A program made the position numbers and the translations under genes. Of a DNA stretch of 64,000 bases, positions 31,176 through 39,510 are shown in pieces (position 1 is the stretch's first letter; each line of letters begins with the position of its first letter). The notes under the pieces are model-generated. The model was not told where the DNA came from. It was given only the letters and a program-made list of their open reading frames with translations, and searched no databases. The stretch comes from Streptomyces griseochromogenes (GTDB lineage: Bacteria > Actinomycetota > Actinomycetes > Streptomycetales > Streptomycetaceae), in contig NZ_CP016279.1 in the NCBI RefSeq assembly GCF_001542625.1, positions 186,001 through 250,000 on the forward strand, read 5' to 3'.

Positions 31176-32093
31176 ATGGGGACTGTCGGGACCAGCCCAG
31201 ACGGGATAGCCGGCGAGCGACGCCAACTGATCAATATCGCTTACCGGTTGCTCGGTTCGGTGACCGAGGCCGAGGACGCCGTACAGGATGCCTACACACG
31301 CTGGTACGGGCTGTCACGGAGCCGACAGGAGGAGATCCTGTCCCCCGGCGCCTGGCTGACGACGGTGACCAGCCGCATCTGCCTGGACCTGCTCGGCTCG
31401 GCGCGCGCTCGCCGTGAACGCTATGTCGGCGCGTGGCTGCCCGAGCCGCTGCCCGACCGAACCGAGTGGGACCACGCGGGCGGCGCCGACCCCACCGGCC
31501 CTGCAGACCCCGCCGACCAGATCGTCCTGGACGAGTCGGTGGCCATGGCCTTCCTCGTCGTCCTGGAGTCGATGACGCCCGCCGAGCGGGTGGCGTTCGT
31601 CCTGCACGACGTCTTCCGGTACCCGTTCGCCGAGATCGCCGACGTTCTCGGCCGGACCCCTGCGGCCTGCAAACAGCTGGCGGCCTCCGCCCGGCAGCGG
31701 GTGAGCGTGGCGCGCGCTCCGGTGACGGCGACCGGCCGGGCCGACGTGGTGAGGCACGTCAAAGAGGCATGGGAGACCAAGGACATCGCAGCCCTCGTCG
31801 CGCTCCTCAACCCGGCCGCCGTGATGACCGCCGACGGCGGCGGCATGGTCGGCACCGTCCTGCGCCCGGTCGAGGGTGGTGCGCGTATCGCCCAGTACAT
31901 GGTCGCCATTGCCGATAAGGCTCCGGGGCTCGAACTCCTGGAGCGGTCGGTCAACGGTGTGCCGGGCCTGGTGGCCCAGCGTGCCGGCGTCGTCGTGACC
32001 GTAGCCTCGTTCGACATCTCCGACGGGCGCGTCACCCGGATCTGGGTGGTCCGCAACCCGGAGAAGCTGCGGCCGTGGGCCCAGGAGGGCTAG
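31176..32093 (+). CDS. ECF41-type (SigJ-like) RNA polymerase sigma factor
   Basis: 305 residues. Sigma region 2 (ERRQLINIAYRLLGSVTEAE, then DAVQDAYTRWYG) and region 4 (LESMTPAERVAFVLHDVFRY, then FAEIADVLGRTPAACKQLAA) are joined by the YVGAWLPEPLPD linker typical of ECF41. The C-terminal 110 residues form a SnoaL-like domain ending NPEKLRPW, a close match to the NPDKL motif through which ECF41 factors regulate their own activity in place of an anti-sigma factor. The stop codon lies in the CTAG where the IS701-like end begins, so the last codons may have been altered. Confidence 0.9.
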   Translation: MGTVGTSPDGIAGERRQLINIAYRLLGSVTEAEDAVQDAYTRWYGLSRSRQEEILSPGAWLTTVTSRICLDLLGSARARRERYVGAWLPEPLPDRTEWDHAGGADPTGPADPADQIVLDESVAMAFLVVLESMTPAERVAFVLHDVFRYPFAEIADVLGRTPAACKQLAASARQRVSVARAPVTATGRADVVRHVKEAWETKDIAALVALLNPAAVMTADGGGMVGTVLRPVEGGARIAQYMVAIADKAPGLELLERSVNGVPGLVAQRAGVVVTVASFDISDGRVTRIWVVRNPEKLRPWAQEG

Positions 32094-32111
32094 TACTACA
32101 GGGCTAGATCT
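32094..32111. repeat. Left inverted repeat of an IS701-like unit, with CTAG target
   Basis: TACTACAGGGCTAGATCT follows CTAG (32090-32093). It matches the reverse complement of 34206-34223 (CACTACAGGGATAGATCT) at 16 of 18 positions, and the right copy is followed by CTAG (34224-34227). Four-base CTAG duplication fits the IS701 family. Confidence 0.75.
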
Positions 32112-32408
32112 GCATCATCTGGAGTCGCATGCGTCGGCGGAAGTGGTGGCGCCGGGCGTCAGCTTGGTGCCGGCGGCGGAAGGTTGACCAGCGCAAGGCG
32201 TTGCGGATCTCGTGGAGGGCGCGGCCGACGAGGTTGAACAGGCGGCGGGTCTCCGCCAGGCTCACCGGCCGCGGCCAGTGGCGGGGCCGTGCGCCCGCGA
32301 CTCCGGCCGGTAAAACAACGGCTCGATCCGGGCGCACACCGCCTCGAACTCGGCGTCCAGAACGCCAAGATCCTCCGCCGTCACCTCATCGTCGACCTGA
32401 CCTCGCAC
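32104..32408 (-). pseudogene. Internally deleted IS701-like transposase
   Basis: On the minus strand a GTG at 32408 opens a transposase-like N-terminus (DDEVTAEDLGVLDAEFEAVC, then EPLFYRPESRAHGP). Within about 40 codons the frame is lost and another frame continues as a transposase C-terminus (VSLAETRRLFNLVG, then RWSTFRRRHQADARRHHFRR) that stops at 32104 beside the inverted repeat. The central catalytic domain is missing. An 11-bp inverted repeat (GGTGACTGAGC 32435-32445, GCTCAGTCACC 32476-32486) lies upstream. Confidence 0.7.
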
Positions 32409-32513
32409 GCTCACGGCAGACCATCCTGCCGCAAGGTGACTGAGCGCCCTGTTGGCAGGATGCGCGACGTGAAGAGCTCAGTCACCCTCCCGTAATGGCC
32501 AGGGCTCAGGGGC

Positions 32514-33221
32514 TTACCAGGGCAGGGGTCCCTCCGCGTCGAAGTAGCCTCCGGTGGGGCCGTCGGGGCCCGCCTGCGCCATGCGGACGATGATCTCGGC
32601 GCCCTGTTCGACGGTCTGGATGCCGGTATTCCCGTTGAGGTCCGTCTTGGTGTAGCCGGGCTCCACCGCGTTGATCCGCATGTTCGGGAACGCCTTCGCG
32701 TACTGCACGGTGATCATGTTGACTGCGGTCTTCGACGCCGGGTACGCGACGCCAGGGTAGGCGTGGGTCGGGGTGCCGGCGGTGGTGACCCGGGTGAGGG
32801 AGGCCAGGCCGCTGCTGAGGTTGACCACGACCGGGGAAGCGGACCGCTGCAGCAGCGGCAGGAACGCGTGGGTGACCCGCACCGTGCCGAAGACGTTGGT
32901 CTCGAACACCTGCCGCATCATGTCGGCGGTCACGTCCGCGGCGCCGATCGCGTCGTTGTCCTCGTTTCTTCCTTCGATGCCGGCGTTGTTGACCAGCACG
33001 TCCAGTCCGCCGTCGGCCTCGATGGTCTTGGCCGCGGCCGCGACGGAGGCGTCGTCGGTGACATCGAGCTGTACGGTCCGCGCGCCCAGCTGCTCGGCGG
33101 CCCGGCGGCCGCGCTCGGGGTCCCGGCTGCCCATGTAGACGGTGTGGCCTGCGGCGATGAGGCGGCGTGCGGTCTCGAAGCCGAGCCCCTTGTTCGCTCC
33201 GGTGATCAGTGTTGTCGTCAT
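32514..33221 (-). CDS. Short-chain dehydrogenase/reductase
   Basis: 235 residues, a classical SDR: cofactor motif TGANKGLGFE at 8-17, VNNAG near 85, catalytic Ser in NLSSGLASL, and YPASK near 155. The second strand GSRDPERGRRA favours NADPH. It probably reduces a carbonyl compound. ATG 33221; divergent from an MmyB-type regulator across 103 bp, a recurrent pairing in Streptomyces in which the regulator controls the SDR. Both sit between the IS701-like inverted repeats. Confidence 0.92.
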   Translation of the reverse strand: MTTTLITGANKGLGFETARRLIAAGHTVYMGSRDPERGRRAAEQLGARTVQLDVTDDASVAAAAKTIEADGGLDVLVNNAGIEGRNEDNDAIGAADVTADMMRQVFETNVFGTVRVTHAFLPLLQRSASPVVVNLSSGLASLTRVTTAGTPTHAYPGVAYPASKTAVNMITVQYAKAFPNMRINAVEPGYTKTDLNGNTGIQTVEQGAEIIVRMAQAGPDGPTGGYFDAEGPLPW

Positions 33222-33324
33222 GCCTCCACGGTGCGTCGGGACCATTCGGTCAGCCAGGCGTCCGCGCTTCCTGGGACTGGCAGTACCAGGCGGGCCAGAC
33301 GGTGGGCGGTGCACACTGGCAGAC

Positions 33325-34221
33325 ATGGCGACGACGGAATTCGGGCAGGCGGTGCGTCGCTGGCGCGACCGGATCCCACCCGAGGCGGCCGGGCTGTCCG
33401 TCGGCGCGCCTCGGCGCACGGCCGGGCTGCGCCGCGAGGAGTTGGCCATGCTCGCCGGGGTTTCCGTCGACTACGTCACCCGGCTCGAACAGGGCCGCGC
33501 CACCCATCCCTCGCCCCAGATCGTCGAGGCACTGGCCAGGGCACTGCGGCTGTCGCGGGACGAGCGTGCCCACCTGTTCCGGCTGGCCGGGCTCGCGCCG
33601 CCGGGCCCGCAGACGGTGCCGGCGTTCATCACCCCGGGTGTTCAGCGGCTGCTCGACAGACTGACGGGGACACCCACGGCGGTCTATGACGCGTCCTGGA
33701 CCCTCCTCATGGCCAACGCGCCGTACGCGACCCTGATGGGGGATCCGTCCGGCTGGCGTGGCAACGAGCGCAACGGCGTGTGGCGCCACTTCCTCGGCCC
33801 GGGCACCCGGGCCCGGCACACGCCTCAGTCCCTGCGCGACTTCGAGGCCGCGCTGGTCGCCGACCTGCGCGCGGCGGCCGGCCGTTACCCGGCCGACCGG
33901 CGGCTGCAGCGGCTGATTGCGGAACTGCGTACGAACAGCGACCGGTTCACCGCGCTGTGGGATGCCGGCACCGTCGGCCGCCACGAGGCGGCACGCAAGA
34001 CCATCGACCACCCACACGCAGGACCGTTGACACTGGACTGCGACGTGCTCACCGTGGCGGGCAGCGATCTTCGGATCATGATCTACACGGCCGAACCCGG
34101 CACCGCGGACGCCGAACGCCTCGCCCTGCTGACCGTGCTCGGCACCCAGACGCTCGCCGATCCCGCCAGCTCAAACGCTCAGTGCGATCACACGCAACCA
34201 AATCAAGATCTATCCCTGTAG
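33325..34221 (+). CDS. MmyB-type XRE transcriptional regulator with IS-derived tail
   Basis: 298 residues. The XRE helix-turn-helix covers residues 1-75 (APRRTAGLRREELAMLAGVS, then VDYVTRLEQGRATHPSPQIV); the MmyB-like ligand-binding domain follows (PAVYDASWTLLMANAPYATL, then GRHEAARKTIDHPHAGPL). The last codons, after TLADP, are read from the IS701-like right end (CDHTQPNQDLSL), so the natural terminus has been replaced. No ribosome binding site; CACACT seven bases before ATG 33325 may be a weak -10 of a leaderless mRNA. Confidence 0.9.
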   Translation: MATTEFGQAVRRWRDRIPPEAAGLSVGAPRRTAGLRREELAMLAGVSVDYVTRLEQGRATHPSPQIVEALARALRLSRDERAHLFRLAGLAPPGPQTVPAFITPGVQRLLDRLTGTPTAVYDASWTLLMANAPYATLMGDPSGWRGNERNGVWRHFLGPGTRARHTPQSLRDFEAALVADLRAAAGRYPADRRLQRLIAELRTNSDRFTALWDAGTVGRHEAARKTIDHPHAGPLTLDCDVLTVAGSDLRIMIYTAEPGTADAERLALLTVLGTQTLADPASSNAQCDHTQPNQDLSL

Positions 34222-34223
34222 TG
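34206..34223. repeat. Right inverted repeat of the IS701-like unit
   Basis: AGATCTATCCCTGTAGTG pairs with 32094-32111 in inverted orientation and is followed by CTAG. The MmyB-type gene's TAG stop lies inside it. Confidence 0.75.
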
Positions 34224-34227
34224 CTAG

Positions 34228-34320
34228 CCGGCCCTCGCTCGGCAGAGCGTGCAGGCGCCTCCGACGGATGAGCGCGCATCCGAGGGTGAGGAATGCTTCG
34301 TGGATGTCGAGTAGACCCAT
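34228..34320 (-). pseudogene. IS5-family transposase C-terminal fragment
   Basis: Reading minus from 34320 gives LLDIHEAFLTLGCALIRRRRL followed by HALPSE. DIHEAFLTLGCALI is the typical C-terminal block of Streptomyces IS5-type transposases. The rest of the gene is missing. Together with the IS701 remnants it marks the right edge of the island as an insertion hot spot. Confidence 0.65.
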
Positions 34321-34449
34321 TTCCTACGTGGCGCACGATCCTGTCGGAACGGACGGGCGGCCGCTCACTGCCGAGCAGATCACCGGCGCCTGATCACTCG
34401 GCGCGTGAGCCGCAGCAGTCTTCTGCTCCGTGATGGACATGAGCCGTTT
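34321..34449. other. Junction segment with a remnant of the coiled-coil gene's 3' end
   Basis: Positions 34410-34433 match the last codons and stop of the coiled-coil gene (20534-20557) at 22 of 24 positions, CCGCAGCAG and CTGCTCCGTGA being the shared cores. No open gene is present. It supports the idea that the coiled-coil gene once abutted the ATPase operon here. Confidence 0.55.
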
Positions 34450-34578
34450 TCAGTCGCCTTGGTGCCGCCCCCGGTCCCGGTAGGTGTGCGCGACGCGTCG
34501 GTCCCGGCGGATCAGGGCGTACGTGGTCACGGCCACCAGTGCGAGCGCGGCCGACAGAGGTGCCAGGAAGTACACCAT
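34450..34578 (-). CDS. 42-residue single-pass membrane peptide
   Basis: MVYFLAPLSAALALVAVTTY opens a short protein with one membrane helix and a basic cytoplasmic tail (ALIRRDRRVAHTYRDRGRHQ). Its ATG overlaps the ATPase stop by one base (TGATG), so it is the coupled last gene of the flotillin-ATPase operon. Function unknown; a small membrane partner of the ATPase is likely. It is absent from the remnant copy at 20.56 kb. Confidence 0.65.
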   Translation of the reverse strand: MVYFLAPLSAALALVAVTTYALIRRDRRVAHTYRDRGRHQGD

Positions 34579-37500
34579 CAGCGCTCTCCCCGCCCGGCCG
34601 CCCGGTCGATCGCCGTCTCCACCGCCGCCACCCGCTCGGCGAGCAGGGTGAGGGCGGCCACCGCGCGGGTCAGGGGGTCGTCCTCGGGGCCGCCGAGGGT
34701 GCGGGCGCGGGACTGGGCCGTTTTCAGCTCGGTCCAGCGGGCCGTCTGTTCGGGGGTGAGGGTGCCGCGCAGTTCGGCCAGTTTCAGCAGGTTGGCCTCG
34801 GCGCCGGTGGTGAGGGTCTGGGCCTCGGCCGTGTAGTGGTCGGTGACGACGGCCTCTCGCTCGGCGGAGTTCATGACCGGGTGCAGGCGCTGGGCCATGC
34901 GGTTCATGTCCCGGTAGGAACCCTGGAGGCGGAACGGCGGCTCGGTGCGGGTCGCCTCCGACTGGGCGGCGGAGGCGATGTAGGCCGCGTTGACCTCGAG
35001 GATCGTCCCGCGCACGGCGAGCAGGTGGCCAAGGACCGCGAGGACGCGGTCCAGTTCGGCGGGCGGGACGGGGTGGGTGAGGCGGTCGACGCGGGCCGTG
35101 GGGTCGGCGGCGGCCAGCCGGACCAGCAGGTCCAGGTCCGCGCGGTCGCGGGCGGCGATCGGGGCGAGGACCGGGTTGGCGGTGAGCGCGTTCTCGACGA
35201 AGCTGAGCGCGAAGACGTCGTCCTTGCCGGTGAGGACGTCGCCGAGGTTCCACACGTCCGCCCGGTTGGCGAGCATGTCGGGCACCCGGAAGCGGTCGCC
35301 GGACTCGGTGTAGGGGTTGCCGGTCATACAGACCGCGAACCGCTTGCCGCGCAGGTCGAAGGTGCGCGGCTCGCCGTCCCACACGCCGTCGACGCGACGG
35401 GTGGCGTCGCACAGCGGGATGAACTTCTGCAGCAGTTCCGGTGAGGTGTGCTGGATGTCGTCCAGGTGGAGCAGCGTGTTGTTGCCGGCCGCCAGCGCGA
35501 AGTTGATCTTCTCGATCTCCCGGCGGGCGGTGGCGTTCGGGGCGTCGGCCGGGTCGAGCGAGGTGACGGTGTGGCCGAGCGCCGGGCCGCTGACCTTGAC
35601 CAGCATCAGGCCGAGCCGGTCGGCGACGTACTCCATGAGCGTCGTCTTGCCGTAGCCCGGCGGGGAGATGAGCAGGAGCAGCCCGCCGGTGTCGGTGCGC
35701 TTGGACGCGCCGGTGGTGCCGAGCTGGCGGGCCAGGCTGTCGCCGATCAGGGGGAGATAGACCTCGTCGACGAGGCGGTTGCGGACGAAAGCGGACATCA
35801 CCCGGGGCCGGTGGTCGTCCAGGCGCAGGCGCTCGCGTTCGGCCGCCACCAGGGCCGTACGGCGGCGCTGGTAGGCGCGGAAGGCGGGGACCTCCCGTTC
35901 GGCGAAGCGCGCCGTCCTGGCCAGGAACTCGTCCAGGCGCAGCGACAGCCGGCCGCCCGTCACGCGCGGATGGGCGCCGAGGAGTCCCTCGGCGGTCGCG
36001 GTCAGCGGGGCGTCGCCGTCGTAGCGGGGCAGGCCGGGGCAGAGTTCGGCGGCGACCGCCTCGGCCAGCTCGCCGGGCCCGGCCTCGGCGCCGGAGGCGG
36101 TGGCGTACGACGACAGCCAGGCCTCGGCGACCTGCCGGCGGGCGGCGAGGCCGGTCAGCGCCTCCAGGTCCCCGGCGTACTCCGCACCCACCGTGTGCCG
36201 GAACTTCTCCAGCAGCGTGCGCGCGGTCGCGCCCAGGACGAAGGCTCCTCCGGTCGTCAGCTCGTCGAAGAGGTACGCGGCGGCCGCCGCGGCCCCGGCC
36301 TCCGGCTCCCACTCCGCGATCGCCCGGGCCAGCTCCGCCACCAGTTCGGCGATCCCCGCGACCGGACCGTAGGTATCCCGCGCGCGGACCAGCGACACCG
36401 CACGCCGCGTCCAGGACTCCCGTGCCTCCCCGGTGGTGGCGTGGGCCCAGAAGAGCTGGGCGACGGCGCGCACGGCGGGCTCGTGGCGCAGGGTGCCTGC
36501 GCCGTCGTACAGGGGGAGCAGGGCGGTGAGGATCGCGGTGGCGTCGTGGTCGTGGACCCCGCGCTCATAGCCCTCGTCGTACGACGCCTGCGCCGCCTCC
36601 CGGACCAGCGCGGGCAGGTCGGCCGCGGCGAGGGCGGCGGGGCCGTGCTCGGTCAGCAGGCGGGCGGCGAGGTGTTCGGCGCGGCAGACCGAGGGGGACT
36701 CGGAAGGGAGATGGCGGTCCCAGTAGGGGCGGGTCTCGGCGAAGGCGGGGTCCGTCACCGGGCGGCGGTAGTCGGTGCCGGTGACCGCGAATGCGAGGCC
36801 CTCGCCGTGCGGGACCAGGGTGAGGTCGAGCGGCTGGGCGTTGACGGCGAAGCGGTGGCCGCCGAGCAGCAGGGTGCGGCCCTCGTCGGCGTACAGGTCG
36901 CCGCGGTCGCGCAGGGCGCGGGCGGCCTCCTGGCGGGCGGCGGCCAGCCGGCCGTCGAGTTCCTCGGCGCGCACGCTGTCGCCGAGGGAGCGCAGCTCGT
37001 CGGCGGTGCGGCGGACCTTGGCGACCATCGGGTCCGAGGCGAAGTACGTGGTGATCGCGTCGGTGTCGGCCAGCGTGGCCGCGCGGCGGGCGACCGTCTG
37101 AAGCACCCGGGCGGCGGAGCCGGCGAGCTGCTCGGCGCGGCGGGCGCGGGCGTCGGCGAGGGACTGCTTGCGGGCGGCGAAGGCCTCGTAGATCTCGGTG
37201 CGCCGGCCGTCGAGTTCGGCGAGGAAGTCGTCGAACTCGGCGAATCGGGCGTCCAGGTCCTCCACCCGGGCGAGTACGGCGGCCAGCTGGTCGTCGCAGG
37301 CCTCGGGCGTGCCGGACTGGGCGAGCGCGGCGGTGACCGCCTGGGCCAGCAGGGCCGTCTCGGCGGCGAACTCGGCCCGGCCCTCGCGGTCCAGGAGGCC
37401 GCGGCGGCGGGCCTGAAGGGTGGCTCGGGCCCGGTTGACGCCCCCGAGCACCTCCGCGATCCGCTCCAGGATGGCCGTACGCACGGTCGCGTCGGCGATG

Positions 37501-39416
37501 TCGAGGCCGGTGACCACCTCGGCGACCGTGCGCAGCCCGTCGGCGAGGTCGTCGAGACGGGCGGCGACGGGCGCGGTCGCGGCGACGGTCCCGGCCGAAC
37601 CCGCCTGCGCCACGAGCTCTTCGACGTCCGCGTGATGGGCGGCGAAGGCGTCCTCGCGGGCCAGGAAGGACACCGCGCGCCGCCCGAAGGCCGCGAGATC
37701 GTCCTCGGCCTGTGCGGCCAGCTCGTCCACCCGGGCGAGGTCCGCGTACCGCAGCTCCTTCAGCGTCAGCAGATGGCCGTGGGCGTGCCGGAGTTCGGTC
37801 AGGCCCCGGACCCAGGCGGCGGCGTCCCGCGGGGCCTCGCCGCGCAGCCGGCGGACGACGGCGGCGATGCGCTCCGCGGCCTCGTCCAGCGCCTCGGCGG
37901 CCTGCCGGGACAGGGCGCGCACGGTCTCGAACTCGGCCAGCACCTGCTCGGCGGTCTCCCGCACCGCGTCCAACGGGCCGCCGAGGCCGCCGAGTTCGGG
38001 ATCGCGCAGCCAGTGGTGCGTGTCGGCGGCGCGTACACAGGCGGCGGCCAGCGCCCGGTAGCCCTCACTCGTCTCGATGCCCTCGGAGACGAGCCGGGCG
38101 ACGGACAGGCAGTCGGCGAGCCCGCGCACCAGGTCCGCGTTGCCGGCCCGGGCCAGCGCGCCGGTGCCGGTGCGCAGGGCGGCCGCGTGCGTGTCGGAGA
38201 CGTACGGGGAGGTCCACCACTGCAGGGCATGCGCATGCGCGGGCTCGTCGCCCTCGGCGCGCAGCACCGCGAGCGCGCCGTCCTCGAACAGGGCCCAGCC
38301 CCGGCAGGACAGCGGGTTGGCGACCTCCTTGCGCAACGTGTTGTACGACAGCAGGAGCGTGCGGCCCCGCGCCCGGGAACGGAACGCGTAGAGCACGTCC
38401 TCCCCGTTGGGCGAGCGCACCTCCCGCTCGAACTCGAGGCCGTCCGCGTCGGTGTCGTACGTCTTGTGGGCACCCGAGGCCAGGCAGTACCCGCCCGGGA
38501 ACACGATGCCCTGGTCCTCGGGCAGCCGGCGGCACGCCTGCCCGATGCCGTCGAGCCGGACCACCGACCGGGTCAGCGTGTTGAACACCAGGTACCGGTC
38601 GGTGTCCTCCTTGTAGGGCCGTACCCGCAGCAGGACCAGCGCCCCCACGCGCGCGTGCGCGACGGCGGCGTCGGCCAGTGCCTGCAGCGGCTCCTCGACC
38701 GGCTCGGCGTAGAGCTCCTCGCCCTCCGGGCCGCGCACGGTGAGCCGCCCGCCGACCGTCGCCACGCCCGCACCGCCCGGCACCGCCACATACGGATCCC
38801 GGCCGAGGACGTGGTCCTCGCGTGCGGTGTCGGTCCAGGCGAAGTCGTACGCGGGCGGGAAGACGTCGTCGCGGTCGCCGCGCGCGTCCTGGAACCGGGC
38901 ACCGCCGGCGGCCGGCAGCCAGCGCAGGGCGCGGACGTCCTCGGCCTTCTCGCCGGTGCGGAACACCGCCAGCAACCGGTCGTCCAGGCGCCGGAGCCGC
39001 AGCAGCCGGGCCTGCCGGTAGTAGCGGTGCAGGGCCGTGAACTCCCGGACGAACGCCGGGTCGTCGAGCAGCCCGGGCACGGCGTCCTCGGGCAGCCGGT
39101 TCAGGTCCCGGTCGTACAGCGCGAGGACGTCGGCCACCGCCGCCCCGCTCCCGTCGGCCGTCCGGCCGCTGCCGCCGAACAGCAGCACGTCCCCGACGGC
39201 GACGACGTCGCAGGGCACGCACGCGTGTCCGGTGCGTAGTCGCGCGGTGGCGGCGAGGGCGAGCCCGGCGGAGCCGAACTCCTCGGCGCGGCGCGTGTTG
39301 AGCGCCTCGGCCCGCCGGGCCAGGTCGGCGGCCTGGGCGGCCAGCCGGTCGCGCAACACCTCGTAGGTGCCGGCGTCGACGGTGTCGTACGAGCCCGTCT
39401 GAGGCGCGGTGGCCAT
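34578..39416 (-). CDS. Giant AAA-type ATPase (annotated elsewhere as DNA repair ATPase)
   Basis: 1612 residues. The first 500 are beta-rich, the middle (about 500-900) forms long helices (LDEAAERIAAVVRRLRGEAP, and RRTEIYEAFAARKQSLADAR), and an AAA domain lies near residues 1240-1450 with Walker A as LLLISPPGYGKTTLME and Walker B as LLHLDDIQHTSP, where the usual Asp-Glu is Asp-Asp. VCMTGNPYTESGDRFRVPDM is sensor 1-like. Databases call the family DNA repair ATPase without experimental proof. It follows the flotillin gene by 94 bp and overlaps the 42-residue gene. The final 206 bp are duplicated at 20.56 kb. Confidence 0.85.
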   Translation of the reverse strand: MATAPQTGSYDTVDAGTYEVLRDRLAAQAADLARRAEALNTRRAEEFGSAGLALAATARLRTGHACVPCDVVAVGDVLLFGGSGRTADGSGAAVADVLALYDRDLNRLPEDAVPGLLDDPAFVREFTALHRYYRQARLLRLRRLDDRLLAVFRTGEKAEDVRALRWLPAAGGARFQDARGDRDDVFPPAYDFAWTDTAREDHVLGRDPYVAVPGGAGVATVGGRLTVRGPEGEELYAEPVEEPLQALADAAVAHARVGALVLLRVRPYKEDTDRYLVFNTLTRSVVRLDGIGQACRRLPEDQGIVFPGGYCLASGAHKTYDTDADGLEFEREVRSPNGEDVLYAFRSRARGRTLLLSYNTLRKEVANPLSCRGWALFEDGALAVLRAEGDEPAHAHALQWWTSPYVSDTHAAALRTGTGALARAGNADLVRGLADCLSVARLVSEGIETSEGYRALAAACVRAADTHHWLRDPELGGLGGPLDAVRETAEQVLAEFETVRALSRQAAEALDEAAERIAAVVRRLRGEAPRDAAAWVRGLTELRHAHGHLLTLKELRYADLARVDELAAQAEDDLAAFGRRAVSFLAREDAFAAHHADVEELVAQAGSAGTVAATAPVAARLDDLADGLRTVAEVVTGLDIADATVRTAILERIAEVLGGVNRARATLQARRRGLLDREGRAEFAAETALLAQAVTAALAQSGTPEACDDQLAAVLARVEDLDARFAEFDDFLAELDGRRTEIYEAFAARKQSLADARARRAEQLAGSAARVLQTVARRAATLADTDAITTYFASDPMVAKVRRTADELRSLGDSVRAEELDGRLAAARQEAARALRDRGDLYADEGRTLLLGGHRFAVNAQPLDLTLVPHGEGLAFAVTGTDYRRPVTDPAFAETRPYWDRHLPSESPSVCRAEHLAARLLTEHGPAALAAADLPALVREAAQASYDEGYERGVHDHDATAILTALLPLYDGAGTLRHEPAVRAVAQLFWAHATTGEARESWTRRAVSLVRARDTYGPVAGIAELVAELARAIAEWEPEAGAAAAAAYLFDELTTGGAFVLGATARTLLEKFRHTVGAEYAGDLEALTGLAARRQVAEAWLSSYATASGAEAGPGELAEAVAAELCPGLPRYDGDAPLTATAEGLLGAHPRVTGGRLSLRLDEFLARTARFAEREVPAFRAYQRRRTALVAAERERLRLDDHRPRVMSAFVRNRLVDEVYLPLIGDSLARQLGTTGASKRTDTGGLLLLISPPGYGKTTLMEYVADRLGLMLVKVSGPALGHTVTSLDPADAPNATARREIEKINFALAAGNNTLLHLDDIQHTSPELLQKFIPLCDATRRVDGVWDGEPRTFDLRGKRFAVCMTGNPYTESGDRFRVPDMLANRADVWNLGDVLTGKDDVFALSFVENALTANPVLAPIAARDRADLDLLVRLAAADPTARVDRLTHPVPPAELDRVLAVLGHLLAVRGTILEVNAAYIASAAQSEATRTEPPFRLQGSYRDMNRMAQRLHPVMNSAEREAVVTDHYTAEAQTLTTGAEANLLKLAELRGTLTPEQTARWTELKTAQSRARTLGGPEDDPLTRAVAALTLLAERVAAVETAIDRAAGRGER

Positions 39417-39510
39417 CGAGCGTGCATCCCTTCAAGGGCGTCCGGTACTGCGGGGAAACGGGAGGTGGCCGGGCCGCCGACCCCCGTACAGCGGCCCGGC
39501 CACGGAGATG

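Noticed and set aside
35448..39239. Very long plus-strand open frame (1263 codons) opposite the giant ATPase gene
   Set aside because: It is antisense to a gene with clear AAA motifs; the translation is Gly/Val/Gln/Arg-rich with no domain, as expected from high-GC shadow frames.
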